DNA from: an uncultured bacterium
GTDB taxonomy: Bacteria; Bacteroidota; Bacteroidia; Bacteroidales; Marinifilaceae
Reading direction: 5' to 3'
Length of the DNA: 54,440 nucleotides
NCBI GenBank assembly: GCA_905216195.1
Contig: CAJMSX010000019.1
Span: 1 to 54,440, forward strand
Each line of letters starts with the position of its first letter. The first letter of the stretch is position 1. Positions 41,831 to 51,179 of the stretch are shown piece by piece. The translations under genes were made by a program, and so were the position numbers. The notes under the pieces were generated by a model, which did not search any database, was not told the DNA's origin, and saw only the letters and a program-made list of their open reading frames with translations.

Positions 41831-42514
41831 ATGAAGTATTGGGGGATTGGCATATGGATTATGGTGTTGGGTATGGTTACCTGTCATCCCCGTTATGTAA
41901 GAATAAAAGGGGAAATTGCAAATTTCAAGGGAAAAGTCGGAATATGGACAGAAATACCCGGAAGTTCCGATACTTCGTTGATGGCGGAGCAGGTAGTATC
42001 GGATGGAAAATTTAATTTGAGGGTAAAGAACTTGAATCTACCTGCTAAGGTGGGAATAAGTTTGGAAGGGAAAGGGAATTTCTGGTTTATCGTCGATGAG
42101 CGTCGGGGAACCGTCATTCAGGGAGATGCAGATTCCATCGGGAGCTTGGAGATTACCGGTTCGGAAATTGAAAGGCAGTACGGCTTGATCAAAGCTTTAT
42201 ATGATGAAAAGTACGTAAAGCCTTTGAAAGAGATAGAAGAGAAAATTCGTTTTTTAAAAAAACGGAAGGAAGCGGGTCCGGGAGAAGAAAAAACCTTGAA
42301 AGAATTGGTGAGGCAGAAGGAGAATTACCGTCTGTATCGCTTGGAATATTCGAAAAGATTGATAGAGGCTAATCCGGGCAATGAATTATCGTTATTCTTG
42401 CTGGAAGATGAGTTTCGGGATAGTCTGGAGTTGCAAAGAAAGCTTTTCCTGCAACTGAACATACCGGATAAGGAAAGTAATGTATATAAGATATTGTCAG
42501 ATAAATTGAAATAA
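41831..42514 (+). CDS. DUF4369-like lipoprotein without thioredoxin domain
   Basis: A 227-residue exported protein. MKYWGIGIWIMVLGMVTC is a signal with a possible lipoprotein Cys18. Residues about 22-120 form a DUF4369-type beta domain (IKGEIANFKGKVGIWTEIPG onward), and the rest is a charged helical region (EKIRFLKKRKEAGPGEEKTL). In TlpA-type proteins such as its neighbour this part precedes the thioredoxin domain, but here the protein ends before one would start, and the downstream DNA has no remnant of it. It may be a stand-alone form or a degraded paralogue. Confidence 0.72.
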   Translation: MKYWGIGIWIMVLGMVTCHPRYVRIKGEIANFKGKVGIWTEIPGSSDTSLMAEQVVSDGKFNLRVKNLNLPAKVGISLEGKGNFWFIVDERRGTVIQGDADSIGSLEITGSEIERQYGLIKALYDEKYVKPLKEIEEKIRFLKKRKEAGPGEEKTLKELVRQKENYRLYRLEYSKRLIEANPGNELSLFLLEDEFRDSLELQRKLFLQLNIPDKESNVYKILSDKLK

Positions 42515-42519
42515 GCCAT

Positions 42520-42541
42520 AAACCATGAAAGTGGTTTTATT
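42520..42541 (+). terminator. Possible weak terminator after the DUF4369 gene
   Basis: AAACCA/TGGTTT, a 6-bp stem with a 6-base loop, is followed by TATTTT, just after the stop at 42514. Confidence 0.4.
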
Positions 42542-42569
42542 TTCCCGTTTTTATTACTTAGTTGTTTTT

Positions 42570-42598
42570 TGGGGTACTTTTTAAGTACCCCATTTTTA
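42570..42598 (+). terminator. Strong terminator before the two-component genes
   Basis: A perfect 10-bp stem TGGGGTACTT/AAGTACCCCA with a TTT loop is followed by TTTTT. Confidence 0.85.
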
Positions 42599-42748
42599 CG
42601 GCCGGAGGTAAAACGGGCCTCGTTTGAAAAGGGGCTTGTATTTTTGTTTCTAGGTGGGGAGGAGGAGTCGTTTCCGGTAGAATCGCTTTGCGCTCAACCC
42701 AGTAAAATGATATTTTTTCTTAAAATATCAGGAAGTCCCATTTAAAAT

Positions 42749-42780
42749 TTTGGACTTGATATCAAATAATGTTACTTTTA
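42749..42780 (+). promoter_or_regulatory. Promoter of the histidine kinase/response regulator operon
   Basis: TTTG (42749-42752), 20 bases, then TACTTTTA (42773-42780), one mismatch from TAnnTTTG. It is placed 19 bases before the kinase ATG. Confidence 0.55.
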
Positions 42781-42799
42781 CGCTTACGTTTCGTGCTCT

Positions 42800-44359
42800 A
42801 TGATAAAGAAAGTCATCATCCGGATATTGCTGGTTTTCATGGTAACTGCCTTTACGGCGGTTGTTATGGTGCAATGGTTGTGGATTAAATATGCGATTCG
42901 CGAGCGGGAGTATCGTTTTTCTTCTCATGTCTATGATGTGCTCAATCGGGTGGTAAACCGGATAGAAGAGGTGAATTATATGAAATATCTCCGGGAAATG
43001 CAGCAGCAGTTAGGGGAGATCCAGAATTATAACAACTTGATTTCTTCCAGCGGAAGAGGGGGGACGAACGGATGGGCTTCCTCCTATTTGTACGATTTTA
43101 TACATAATGATATCAATCGCCTGAACGGCGAACGTTCTTATCTGTCGGAACAAAATACCCCTATGCCCCGTTCAGGAGCCGGAAAAGTTTCTAACCAGGA
43201 ATTTATCATTCAGACCTTACAGTCTCTTCAATTCACACCTGAAGATACGTCTGTCAGCGCTAATCTTTACGCTATGGTGAATGAAAAGTTAAAAGATTTC
43301 ATGATCCGGTTGGTGAAAGAAAAAGATCCTCAAAATGTGTCGATCCGGAAGCGGCTGGAAAGTATAGATCTGGAAAGTTTAATCAGTGGGTATCTGAGAG
43401 GCTATTACGATATCCGTATTCCTTTTACCTATGAAATACTTACGAAGAAAGACGTATTGAGTAAGGTCCGGGATAAAAAAGCGGAAAATTTTTATTATGT
43501 GGATCTTTTTCAGTACGATTATGTAAAAAAAGATTATTATCTGGGGGTCAGCTTTAAATCGGTGCAACCGATTATTTTGCAAAATATGGATTGGTTGTTT
43601 TTGGCATCCGGATTTTGTATATTTGGACTGTTGTTTGTTTTTATTATTACGATTTTGATTATTATGCGTCAGCAAAAATTATCGGTGATTAAAAACGATT
43701 TCATCAACAATATGACGCATGAATTCAAAACGCCTATCGCTACGATTTCGTTGGCTACTTCGGCTATAACGAAAGAAAAGGTGCTGAACGACCGGGAACA
43801 GTTGTTGCAGTTTAATTCGATGATCAAGAGTGAGAATGAACGGATGAATAAATACGTAGAGCGGATTCTGCAACAGGCGAAATTAGACCGGGGAGAATTG
43901 CATCTGAGCAAAAAAGAGGTGGATCTCAACGAACTGATCCGGGAAGCGATCGGGCATTTTATGCTATTGGTGCAGGATGCAGGCGGTACACTGGTTTATC
44001 ATCCGGATGCGAAGAATTTTATTCGGGAAGTAGATGAAGTGCATATGATGAATGTAATATGTAATTTGGTGGACAATGCAGTCAAATATTCCGTAGATGT
44101 TCCCGAAATAGAGGTGTATACGAAACGGGAGGAAGATAAATGGATTATCGGGGTAAGAGATCACGGAATAGGTATTTCCAAAGAAGCCCAGAAAAAAGTA
44201 TTTAAGCGCTTTTACCGGGTCCCCAGCGGAAATTTGCATAAAGTGAAGGGTTTCGGTTTGGGGTTGAGTTATGTGAAATCCATCGTGGAATTACATAACG
44301 GAACCGTCCGGCTTACTTCCCGTAAAAATAAAGGGACGTTGGTGGAAATATTATTTTAA
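42800..44359 (+). CDS. Sensor histidine kinase (RprX-like)
   Basis: A 519-residue membrane kinase. The first transmembrane helix is about 7-30 and the second about 260-285 (WLFLASGFCIFGLLFVFIIT), with a periplasmic sensor region between them of no recognised fold. The HisKA domain has the phospho-acceptor H307 in MTHEFKTP. The ATPase domain has N box NLVDNAVKYS, G1 GVRDHGIGIS, F box FKRFYRV and G2 GFGLGLSYVKS. The layout and the partner response regulator resemble Bacteroides RprX/RprY. Signal unknown. The regulator follows 76 bases downstream. Confidence 0.93.
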   Translation: MIKKVIIRILLVFMVTAFTAVVMVQWLWIKYAIREREYRFSSHVYDVLNRVVNRIEEVNYMKYLREMQQQLGEIQNYNNLISSSGRGGTNGWASSYLYDFIHNDINRLNGERSYLSEQNTPMPRSGAGKVSNQEFIIQTLQSLQFTPEDTSVSANLYAMVNEKLKDFMIRLVKEKDPQNVSIRKRLESIDLESLISGYLRGYYDIRIPFTYEILTKKDVLSKVRDKKAENFYYVDLFQYDYVKKDYYLGVSFKSVQPIILQNMDWLFLASGFCIFGLLFVFIITILIIMRQQKLSVIKNDFINNMTHEFKTPIATISLATSAITKEKVLNDREQLLQFNSMIKSENERMNKYVERILQQAKLDRGELHLSKKEVDLNELIREAIGHFMLLVQDAGGTLVYHPDAKNFIREVDEVHMMNVICNLVDNAVKYSVDVPEIEVYTKREEDKWIIGVRDHGIGISKEAQKKVFKRFYRVPSGNLHKVKGFGLGLSYVKSIVELHNGTVRLTSRKNKGTLVEILF

Positions 44360-44435
44360 ACAAAAAATGGATATTGGAGGAAGGAAATTTTTTCCGAATG
44401 CGAAATAAATCCGAAATTATATAAAAATTATATCT

Positions 44436-45125
44436 ATGGCACAAAAAATACTATTGGTCGAAGACGATCCCTGTTTTGGTTCAGTATTGAAGTCCTATCT
44501 TCAGTTATCGGATTATGACGTTACGCTGTGCGTAAATGGGAACGAGGGTTTGGAAGAATTTAAAAAAGACAAGTTTGATATCTGTCTTTTGGATGTAATG
44601 ATGCCGGAAATGGATGGTTTTACCTTGGGTAAAAAGATTCGGGAAATTAATCCGGCCGTTCCTTTTGTGTATATTACGGCGAAAAATCTGAAAGAGGATA
44701 TGAAATTGGGGTATGAGGTCGGAGCAGACGATTATATTGTAAAACCTTTCGATTCCGAGTTGCTGATCCTGAAAATCAAAGCCATTCTGAGCCGCTGTGA
44801 ACATGAAGAGGAAGAGAATAGAAATAAATTTATTCAGATCGGAGAATATAGCTTTAATACGGAACTGAGAACCATTACTAAAAATGGCGAGGTAGTGAAA
44901 TTGACCCCTAAAGAAGCTCACTTACTGGAATTACTCTATAAGCACCGGGACGGTCTGTTGCTGAGAGATAAAGCTTTGAGTGAAATATGGGGGACGAATG
45001 ATTATTTTACGGCTCGGAGTATGGACGTTTATATCACGAAGTTACGTAAATACTTCAAAGATGATAATAAAATCAAAATCGAAAATATACACGGTTCCGG
45101 GTTCCGCTTGGTTATTGAAGAGTAG
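44436..45125 (+). CDS. OmpR/PhoB family response regulator (RprY-like)
   Basis: A 229-residue regulator. The receiver domain (about 5-118) has the acidic pair ED-D at 9-11, phospho-acceptor D53 in LLDVMMPEMDG, the Thr/Ser site in YITAKN and the Lys in IVKPFD. A winged-helix DNA-binding domain follows (about 130-229, VKLTPKEAHLLELL and RSMDVYITKLRKYF, ending GSGFRLVI). The receiver reads KEDMKLGYEVGADDYIVKPF, much like RprY of Bacteroides. It presumably receives phosphate from the kinase directly upstream. Confidence 0.94.
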   Translation: MAQKILLVEDDPCFGSVLKSYLQLSDYDVTLCVNGNEGLEEFKKDKFDICLLDVMMPEMDGFTLGKKIREINPAVPFVYITAKNLKEDMKLGYEVGADDYIVKPFDSELLILKIKAILSRCEHEEEENRNKFIQIGEYSFNTELRTITKNGEVVKLTPKEAHLLELLYKHRDGLLLRDKALSEIWGTNDYFTARSMDVYITKLRKYFKDDNKIKIENIHGSGFRLVIEE

Positions 45126-45127
45126 AG

Positions 45128-45168
45128 GGTAAAAGAAAAACGGGAATCATTCCCGTTTTTCTTTTACC
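45128..45168. terminator. 41-bp perfect inverted repeat acting as bidirectional terminator
   Basis: Two perfect 20-base arms around a single C (45148): the left arm starts GGTAAAAGAAAAACGGG, the right arm is its complement. It lies between the convergent response-regulator and alpha-2-macroglobulin genes and gives a U-rich tail in either direction. Confidence 0.85.
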
Positions 45169-45181
45169 GGAAAATTTCCGA

Positions 45182-48100
45182 TTAATCGGAAATTACTTTT
45201 ATCTCTGTTGTCGAACTGTGAGAAACGAATTCGGGTGCGTACAGGCATTGGAGGGTAGCGATACCGTCCTGATACCTGCCCTCTTGATTTACCCACAGGG
45301 CATATTCAAACGTATAAGTACCTTTGGGGAGATAATGGATAAAAAAGTTCGTCACCGCATCTTTGATCTCTTCGTAATAATAAGTACCGAATTTTTGTTG
45401 ATTCCGGGATATTTGTTGTACCGGTTCGAAGCAGGCGGCCCGCAGGTCTTTTAAGTGTATATACTCCCTATCCCGGTCTACCGTAACGGTTAAACGGACG
45501 ATCACTTTGTCTCCGACGTGCAATTCCCGGTCGACAGGATGGAGTTTTTTTCCTGTTTCTGTAATTCTTTCGACGAACAACTGTTTATTGACCCGTAGTA
45601 TCGAATTTTTCTTTTCACGGACGTTTTTTAACCGGTCGAAATATTGAAGATACAGGGCGCCCCAGGTAGGTGTGTTCTCTTGTTTATTTAAGGTAACCGT
45701 CGACATATCGGGCGTAATCTCTCCGGCCGTATAGGTTTGTTTTACATAACCGAGAATATTGTCTGTTTGCAGATCTATGTCTTTTTTTCCGAGGGCTACG
45801 GTCAGTCGTTCCGGTTGGCCGAGTTGCGGATTACCGGTGAGTAGTAATGCATAAATAGCCTGTACCGTACTGGGGACGTCTCCCCACATCTGGGTTTGTT
45901 TTTGCCGGAGCAACCATTGTTTCATCAGGTCGGTGTCTGAGCTATTGCCTTGTATTTCATGAAAGGCTTCCATAATGGTCGTATGTATAAGTATAGCGGA
46001 GTTCCGGTAATAAGCGGAACGGTTATTGGCCCAGAACATTCCCAGACCGGGTTGTAAGGTCGCATACTCTTTTATGGAGTTTAACACCCGTTCGGCCTGC
46101 GGTTTCATTCCATAGCGGAAGAAAACCGTAGCTGACAGGGCTTTTTCATAAAGGGATAAATCCACCCATCGTTTCTCCAGTTGGTGCATAAGGGTTTTGT
46201 GCGCTTGTAAAGCGTTGCCCAGGGGAATATCGGTATAAAAACTTCGGGTGTACAGATAAAGTAAACGTTCGTAGTTTAAAGTAGTATCCTGTTGTAAAAA
46301 ATCTTTTACTATTTCCCGATCGATATAGCCTAAGGCTTTTATTTGCATCATTTTCTCTTTTTCGCCGGCTTCTCTTTGCCCGGAAATAGCGGCCTGGGCC
46401 ATCGTCGTCAGGACGTTATACGTCATGAAGGGGCTGGCCGGCATACCTTTAAACCAGCTCCAGCCTCCGTTTTCATTTTGCAGGTCGGCCATTTTTTGCA
46501 GAGCGCGGTTTTGTAGATCGGCCAGGCGATTGAGGTCGAACAGTTGGGAAAGCGATTGCATGCGTTCGGTTTCGTTTTGAGCGTCGAGCACCCAGGGAGT
46601 GCTTTCCAACAGCACGGATTTCAGTTCGGCATTTTGTTCCAATTTAGACCACAAGGTGGGAGAAGAGGGAACGCTTTTTCCCCAGGTGTTTATAGCGGAA
46701 GCGATGAATGGGTTGGAGCGTACGATGGCATGCCCGATGGCATTGGAATAAAAGGCGGCCGCCACATCGGTTATGTTATCGTTTTGGGCTTGCTGTAACG
46801 GAGGTAGAGCCAAGACGGCATACCAAACCGGATTGGCCGTTAATTCGAGCGTTAACCGATAATTCTGTTTCTTTTGAGAAGCTGCTTGCATTTGGAATCG
46901 GTGCAGACCTTTTTCATTTGCATAAAAGGGCAGGGCTTCCGTTAACAGGAGACGATCGGGTAATACCGGTATTAAATGTTGTTCACCGTCGCTGAAATGC
47001 GAGCTGCAGGCTTTGATACGGCAGCTGAGGAGGCTCACGTTTTGGGGAACGGTAAATTCAAAACTGAGGGTACGGCTTTTTCCTGCTTCCGTTTCAAAAT
47101 CTGTTTTACGCAGGAGGACGACGGAGGTATCGGTCGGGAGAAACAGTTCGAGGGTTGCTTCTCCTTTCACGGTTTCAGCGCTGAGGTTGCTGACCGTCGC
47201 TTTTAGGACGGTCCGGTCCCCGTTCCGGAAGAAACGCGGGATGTTCGGCATGAGGGAGAAGGCTTTTTGCGTAGTGATTTCTTTTTCTATTTTGCCGTAA
47301 GCCAGTTCTTTCGTATGAGCCAGGGCAATGAATTTCCAGCGAGTCAAAGTTTCGGGTACCCGGAAACGGAGTTTTACCCACCCACTGTCGTTGCTGAGCA
47401 GGTGAGGGTAAAAGAAAGCTGTTTCTGCAAAATTTTCCCGGTTATACTCCCTGGCAAAGGGAGCATCCTTTTGTCGGGGAGACGAGGTTTTTGAAAGCTG
47501 GGAGGAGATAACGGTTTCTTCCTGCAAAGAGGCGTTGCTTTCCGGATTTGCATAAACAGAGGCCGAGACGGCATCATCCATAGTTACTCCGCTCGCCCTG
47601 GCGAAAAGCATTTTTGCCGGATAGAAGGTATAGGGATGGAAAGGGAAACCGTAATCCTTCAAACGGTCGAACAGGAATTCCGGGTAGGGAAGAGAAGGAT
47701 AGCGAAAATTAAACCAGAAATAATGCCGGTTTTGCCGGTTATAATTCCAGACCGGGCCCGGGAAAAAATAATAAAAATGGGGCTGGAAATACCAGTTGTG
47801 AGGTTTGAATTTTTCCAGAGAAAGATCGTACATGAGAGCGGCGACTTCAGCTATTACCCCTTTGCCTGCGGTATCCCGGATCGAAAATTCCCAACTCTCC
47901 GCTTGACCGGGAATCAGTTTGTCCCTGAAAACCTCTGTATGGAGTTCCAATCTTTTTCCGGACTGCGGGGAATAGATTCGGATGTTGTTTTCAAAAAAAC
48001 GGTCGTCTTTTATAAAAGAGAGGTTGACGTAAAAGTTATTGCCGTAATCTTTTTCGTAGGGAACCTTTAAGCGCAGGATGGTGTCGGAAAGTACCATTTG

Positions 48101-50887
48101 CTTTTGTTGTACCAATCCTTTATAAGTATATACTTCGTACCAGAGGTATATATTCCGGGCAGAAGTACCGAAATTTATTTCTGCTGATTCTCCGGGATTA
48201 CAGCTTATTTTGTCCTGGGGCAACCAATTGTAAGTCAGATAAGGAGGTCGTGTATCTTCTGCGGAATACAAATAGATGATTTTTCGGACGGATATGGAAT
48301 CCCTTCCCGGTAAATTTTCTTGAGCCTGAATCAGGTATGCTCCGGACGCCCAGGAGGAAAAGTCGGGACATACCGAATCTGTTAAGGTGTTTAATTTTCC
48401 CCGGCATATGGTTTTTTCAATACGGACGCTGTCCGGATGATAAGATTGCCGGAGTGAGGTCAGGGATTTTAATTTGCTGATGCTGTAAAAAACGGTTCGG
48501 GAAATTTTTTCACGGGTGGCATTGATTGCCTGAATGTAAAAACAATTTTTTCCAGATTTGTCGACATAGTTTTTTCCCAATATAGCCAGTTTGTAAAAAG
48601 AAGTTTGTACCGGGAGAAACTGAATGATTTCCTGACTTTCTCCTTTAGAATCGGTGGCTGTTACTTTTATTTGATAATAAAAAGCATTTCTTCTGCTGGA
48701 AGAAGCCGGTTCCCAAGCCGGAAAATCCAGAGAAAAGTTTCCTTCAGCATCGGATCGGGTTTGTCCGGTAATTATTTCGTCGGAGTAGTTGCCGGGGCGA
48801 TAGTAAGCATGGAGGGTAATTTCATAGCGGATCGGGATCTCCGGTAATGAAATTCCCGAATAGGTCCTGACTTTACCTGTCAACCGAATCTGGTCGCCGA
48901 AAGCATAGGCTTCCTTTTGGGGATAGAGAAGAAGTTCCGTTTGCGGACGTTTATATTCGGCAACCGTGATACTGGCATATCTTTTCCCTTCGATGCTTAA
49001 AAAAAATTCTCCGTTTAAGGTTTGGGCGGGTATAAGGAACGAGCCGCTGAAAGATCCCCAGGCATTGGATTTTACCTGGCTTTTTTTGATAAGTCGGCGG
49101 TTAGCATCGTGTAGGCTTATTTCATAGGTGCGGTTGGTTTCGAGAGATGTACTGTCCGGAGTTTGTGTCCACACTATACCATAAAAAGAAAGGAGCTGGC
49201 CGGGTCGGTAAAGGGGGCGGTCTGTGAAAAGGGCTGCCTGGAAACGGGGAAAATTCCGTTGTTGCGGATCATAATAATCGGAGCATATGGGACCGTTTGG
49301 ATTGAGGTCGTCGGTCACTTCGTAATACAGGTGAGATTTCCGGTTGTTATAAAGGGCCACTCCTTGCGCATTGGTATGAATCTCGGCGAGGAATTTGTAA
49401 TTCCTGTATTTTCCGGGTACGGCTTCCAGCAAACGAATCCGGGCATGGGGTACCGGAGCACCGCTCATGCGGTCTCTGACGATAAAGGTGGTTTTTTGAT
49501 TATCTCTTTGCGATACAGGGAACAGGCTACTGCATATAAAGGTGCCGGTCAATTTTTTACTGTTGGGACTTTGGAGGACGACTTCATACAGACCGGGGTG
49601 AACGATGGGAATGCGGAAAGTGGTGTCTTGTTTGATATACCGGGAAGGTAAGCTGTATTTTTTGCTGAAAATGAGCTGTTTATTTGTGGAAGAAGAATCC
49701 CTTTCAGTCCGGTGATACGCTGTCGTACTCTTTTTTATGCGATAAATGTCGAGTTTTATTTCTTTTGCCCGGTAGTAGAAAGTTTGCAGGGATAAAAATT
49801 GTCCCGGATAAATGTAGTTATTGTATTGGACCTGCATGTCCGGAAGATTGATGGTGGCAATGATTTGCTTTAACAGATTGATGCGAGGGTAGGAGGGATA
49901 TTTTCGGACATATCTTTGACAGAGGGCGAGTATTTCGGGATAAAGAATTTCCGTTTCCCTGTCCTTTCGGGTAGCGAGTCGGGTCTGTGCCAGTTGTGCG
50001 ATCACTTCGACTACAAAAGGAGTACCTTCGTACCGGTCGGCGAGTTCCTCTAATCTGCGAAGGTAAAGTTCCGTATTTCCCGGAAATAAATTTTGTATGT
50101 ATTCCAAGCGGTTCAGTTCTGTGGTCAATAAAGCCGCCGGATTAGAGGCGGACTTCCGAAAGCGGAGCAGGTTTTGATATATTTTCAATATATCGAGTGT
50201 AGAAGCTGGGAGGGTAGCAGGCAGAGAGGATGTCGTAAAAAGCGATAAAGGCACCATCAAACTATCGATGACTGTTTGGGGAATCTCCGGAGATGACCTA
50301 TATTCGAGTGGCTTCAGTTGGGCTATACTCCGGTAACTGAGAAAATCCAACAAGGTTGGGCGTAGGGAGGGAGAATCCTTGCCCGGAAGAAGGAGGGGCT
50401 TATATGTGGAGGTCAGAGTCTGTTCCAGTAGGCTTACGGGTTGAAGCGCGCTTAATGCATGCCGGCGAATACGGGAGTAGAATGCCTCCCGGTCCCAGGC
50501 ATTCAGGTCTTCGGGTATATAATCGTTCAGAGGAGTCCGGGACTCGATACGGTCATAGTTTTGATTGTAATAGTACAGGTAAAGATCGGCTAAGAGGGAA
50601 TGAAGAAGACTTTGTTCGGCCTGATTTTCGCTATTTTTTAGTACCTTTTCCGTTGTTCGGATTAGAGCAGGTATGGAATCTTGGTCGATGGCCGCCAGGC
50701 AATGAATTTGGATAAGGAGTGCCCGGAGCATTTCCGGGCTGTCATCGGTTTTCCGGGCTTTTTCAAATAATTTCCGGGCTTCCTGCAGGGCTGTTTGCGG
50801 CTTTTCTTTACATAAGGTTTCCCAGTGGTCTTGAGCGGAGCTTCCTAAAAAAGCCGTTAAAAAAATCAGAGTGAGTAAAGTTTTCAT
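45182..50887 (-). CDS. Large alpha-2-macroglobulin-like protein without the thioester
   Basis: A 1901-residue exported protein. The start is the ATG at 50887 (MKTLLTLIFLTAFLGSSAQ, signal peptide cleaved about 19); the in-frame ATG at 50941 overlaps a -7-like element. It has an N-terminal helical region (about 20-380), macroglobulin beta domains (for example AALFTDRPLYRPGQLLSFYG and KTYSGISLPEIPI-type repeats), the A2M core with NRENFAETAFFYPHLLSNDSGWVKL, and an alpha/alpha-barrel with NENGGWSWFKGMPASPFMTYN. Where thioester A2Ms have a C-x-E-Q motif, this protein reads LPPLQQAQNDNITDVAAAFYS, with no Cys or Gln pair, so it cannot form the covalent trap. Bacterial A2Ms guard the periplasm against proteases; the role here is unknown. 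Confidence 0.9.
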   Translation of the reverse strand: MKTLLTLIFLTAFLGSSAQDHWETLCKEKPQTALQEARKLFEKARKTDDSPEMLRALLIQIHCLAAIDQDSIPALIRTTEKVLKNSENQAEQSLLHSLLADLYLYYYNQNYDRIESRTPLNDYIPEDLNAWDREAFYSRIRRHALSALQPVSLLEQTLTSTYKPLLLPGKDSPSLRPTLLDFLSYRSIAQLKPLEYRSSPEIPQTVIDSLMVPLSLFTTSSLPATLPASTLDILKIYQNLLRFRKSASNPAALLTTELNRLEYIQNLFPGNTELYLRRLEELADRYEGTPFVVEVIAQLAQTRLATRKDRETEILYPEILALCQRYVRKYPSYPRINLLKQIIATINLPDMQVQYNNYIYPGQFLSLQTFYYRAKEIKLDIYRIKKSTTAYHRTERDSSSTNKQLIFSKKYSLPSRYIKQDTTFRIPIVHPGLYEVVLQSPNSKKLTGTFICSSLFPVSQRDNQKTTFIVRDRMSGAPVPHARIRLLEAVPGKYRNYKFLAEIHTNAQGVALYNNRKSHLYYEVTDDLNPNGPICSDYYDPQQRNFPRFQAALFTDRPLYRPGQLLSFYGIVWTQTPDSTSLETNRTYEISLHDANRRLIKKSQVKSNAWGSFSGSFLIPAQTLNGEFFLSIEGKRYASITVAEYKRPQTELLLYPQKEAYAFGDQIRLTGKVRTYSGISLPEIPIRYEITLHAYYRPGNYSDEIITGQTRSDAEGNFSLDFPAWEPASSSRRNAFYYQIKVTATDSKGESQEIIQFLPVQTSFYKLAILGKNYVDKSGKNCFYIQAINATREKISRTVFYSISKLKSLTSLRQSYHPDSVRIEKTICRGKLNTLTDSVCPDFSSWASGAYLIQAQENLPGRDSISVRKIIYLYSAEDTRPPYLTYNWLPQDKISCNPGESAEINFGTSARNIYLWYEVYTYKGLVQQKQMVLSDTILRLKVPYEKDYGNNFYVNLSFIKDDRFFENNIRIYSPQSGKRLELHTEVFRDKLIPGQAESWEFSIRDTAGKGVIAEVAALMYDLSLEKFKPHNWYFQPHFYYFFPGPVWNYNRQNRHYFWFNFRYPSLPYPEFLFDRLKDYGFPFHPYTFYPAKMLFARASGVTMDDAVSASVYANPESNASLQEETVISSQLSKTSSPRQKDAPFAREYNRENFAETAFFYPHLLSNDSGWVKLRFRVPETLTRWKFIALAHTKELAYGKIEKEITTQKAFSLMPNIPRFFRNGDRTVLKATVSNLSAETVKGEATLELFLPTDTSVVLLRKTDFETEAGKSRTLSFEFTVPQNVSLLSCRIKACSSHFSDGEQHLIPVLPDRLLLTEALPFYANEKGLHRFQMQAASQKKQNYRLTLELTANPVWYAVLALPPLQQAQNDNITDVAAAFYSNAIGHAIVRSNPFIASAINTWGKSVPSSPTLWSKLEQNAELKSVLLESTPWVLDAQNETERMQSLSQLFDLNRLADLQNRALQKMADLQNENGGWSWFKGMPASPFMTYNVLTTMAQAAISGQREAGEKEKMMQIKALGYIDREIVKDFLQQDTTLNYERLLYLYTRSFYTDIPLGNALQAHKTLMHQLEKRWVDLSLYEKALSATVFFRYGMKPQAERVLNSIKEYATLQPGLGMFWANNRSAYYRNSAILIHTTIMEAFHEIQGNSSDTDLMKQWLLRQKQTQMWGDVPSTVQAIYALLLTGNPQLGQPERLTVALGKKDIDLQTDNILGYVKQTYTAGEITPDMSTVTLNKQENTPTWGALYLQYFDRLKNVREKKNSILRVNKQLFVERITETGKKLHPVDRELHVGDKVIVRLTVTVDRDREYIHLKDLRAACFEPVQQISRNQQKFGTYYYEEIKDAVTNFFIHYLPKGTYTFEYALWVNQEGRYQDGIATLQCLYAPEFVSHSSTTEIKVISD

Positions 50888-50940
50888 GATCTTTCTTTTT
50901 TGTTTCCTGCTTGTAAGATGCGTTCTTGTTATGAATTCCA

Positions 50941-50948
50941 TAAAGGTA
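50941..50948 (-). promoter_or_regulatory. Near-consensus -7 element of the alpha-2-macroglobulin gene
   Basis: The minus strand reads TACCTTTA, one mismatch from TAnnTTTG, 53 bases before the ATG at 50887. No -33 element is clear. Confidence 0.35.
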
Positions 50949-51117
50949 TGGAATAATTTTTAGAAAACGGATGTTTTAAGTGTTTGCCCGAAGCGTTTCA
51001 TCCTGTTAAAATACAAACGGATAAAACTAAAGGAGAGCCGGGGAAGAAAGAAAAATATTAGCTCTTTATCCTTCTTTCTGATAAAAAGAGGAGAAAGAAG
51101 CGGGGCAGAAAAACAAT

Positions 51118-51145
51118 AAGAGTGCCTGAAAATTCAGACACTCTT
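51118..51145 (-). terminator. Terminator of hutH
   Basis: On the minus strand AAGAGTG-CTGA pairs with CAG-CACTCTT across a T-G wobble and is followed by ATTGTTTTT, 35 bases after the hutH stop. Confidence 0.75.
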
Positions 51146-51179
51146 CTGTAGTTTGCAGGTAAATAGGGATAGCAGTCGT

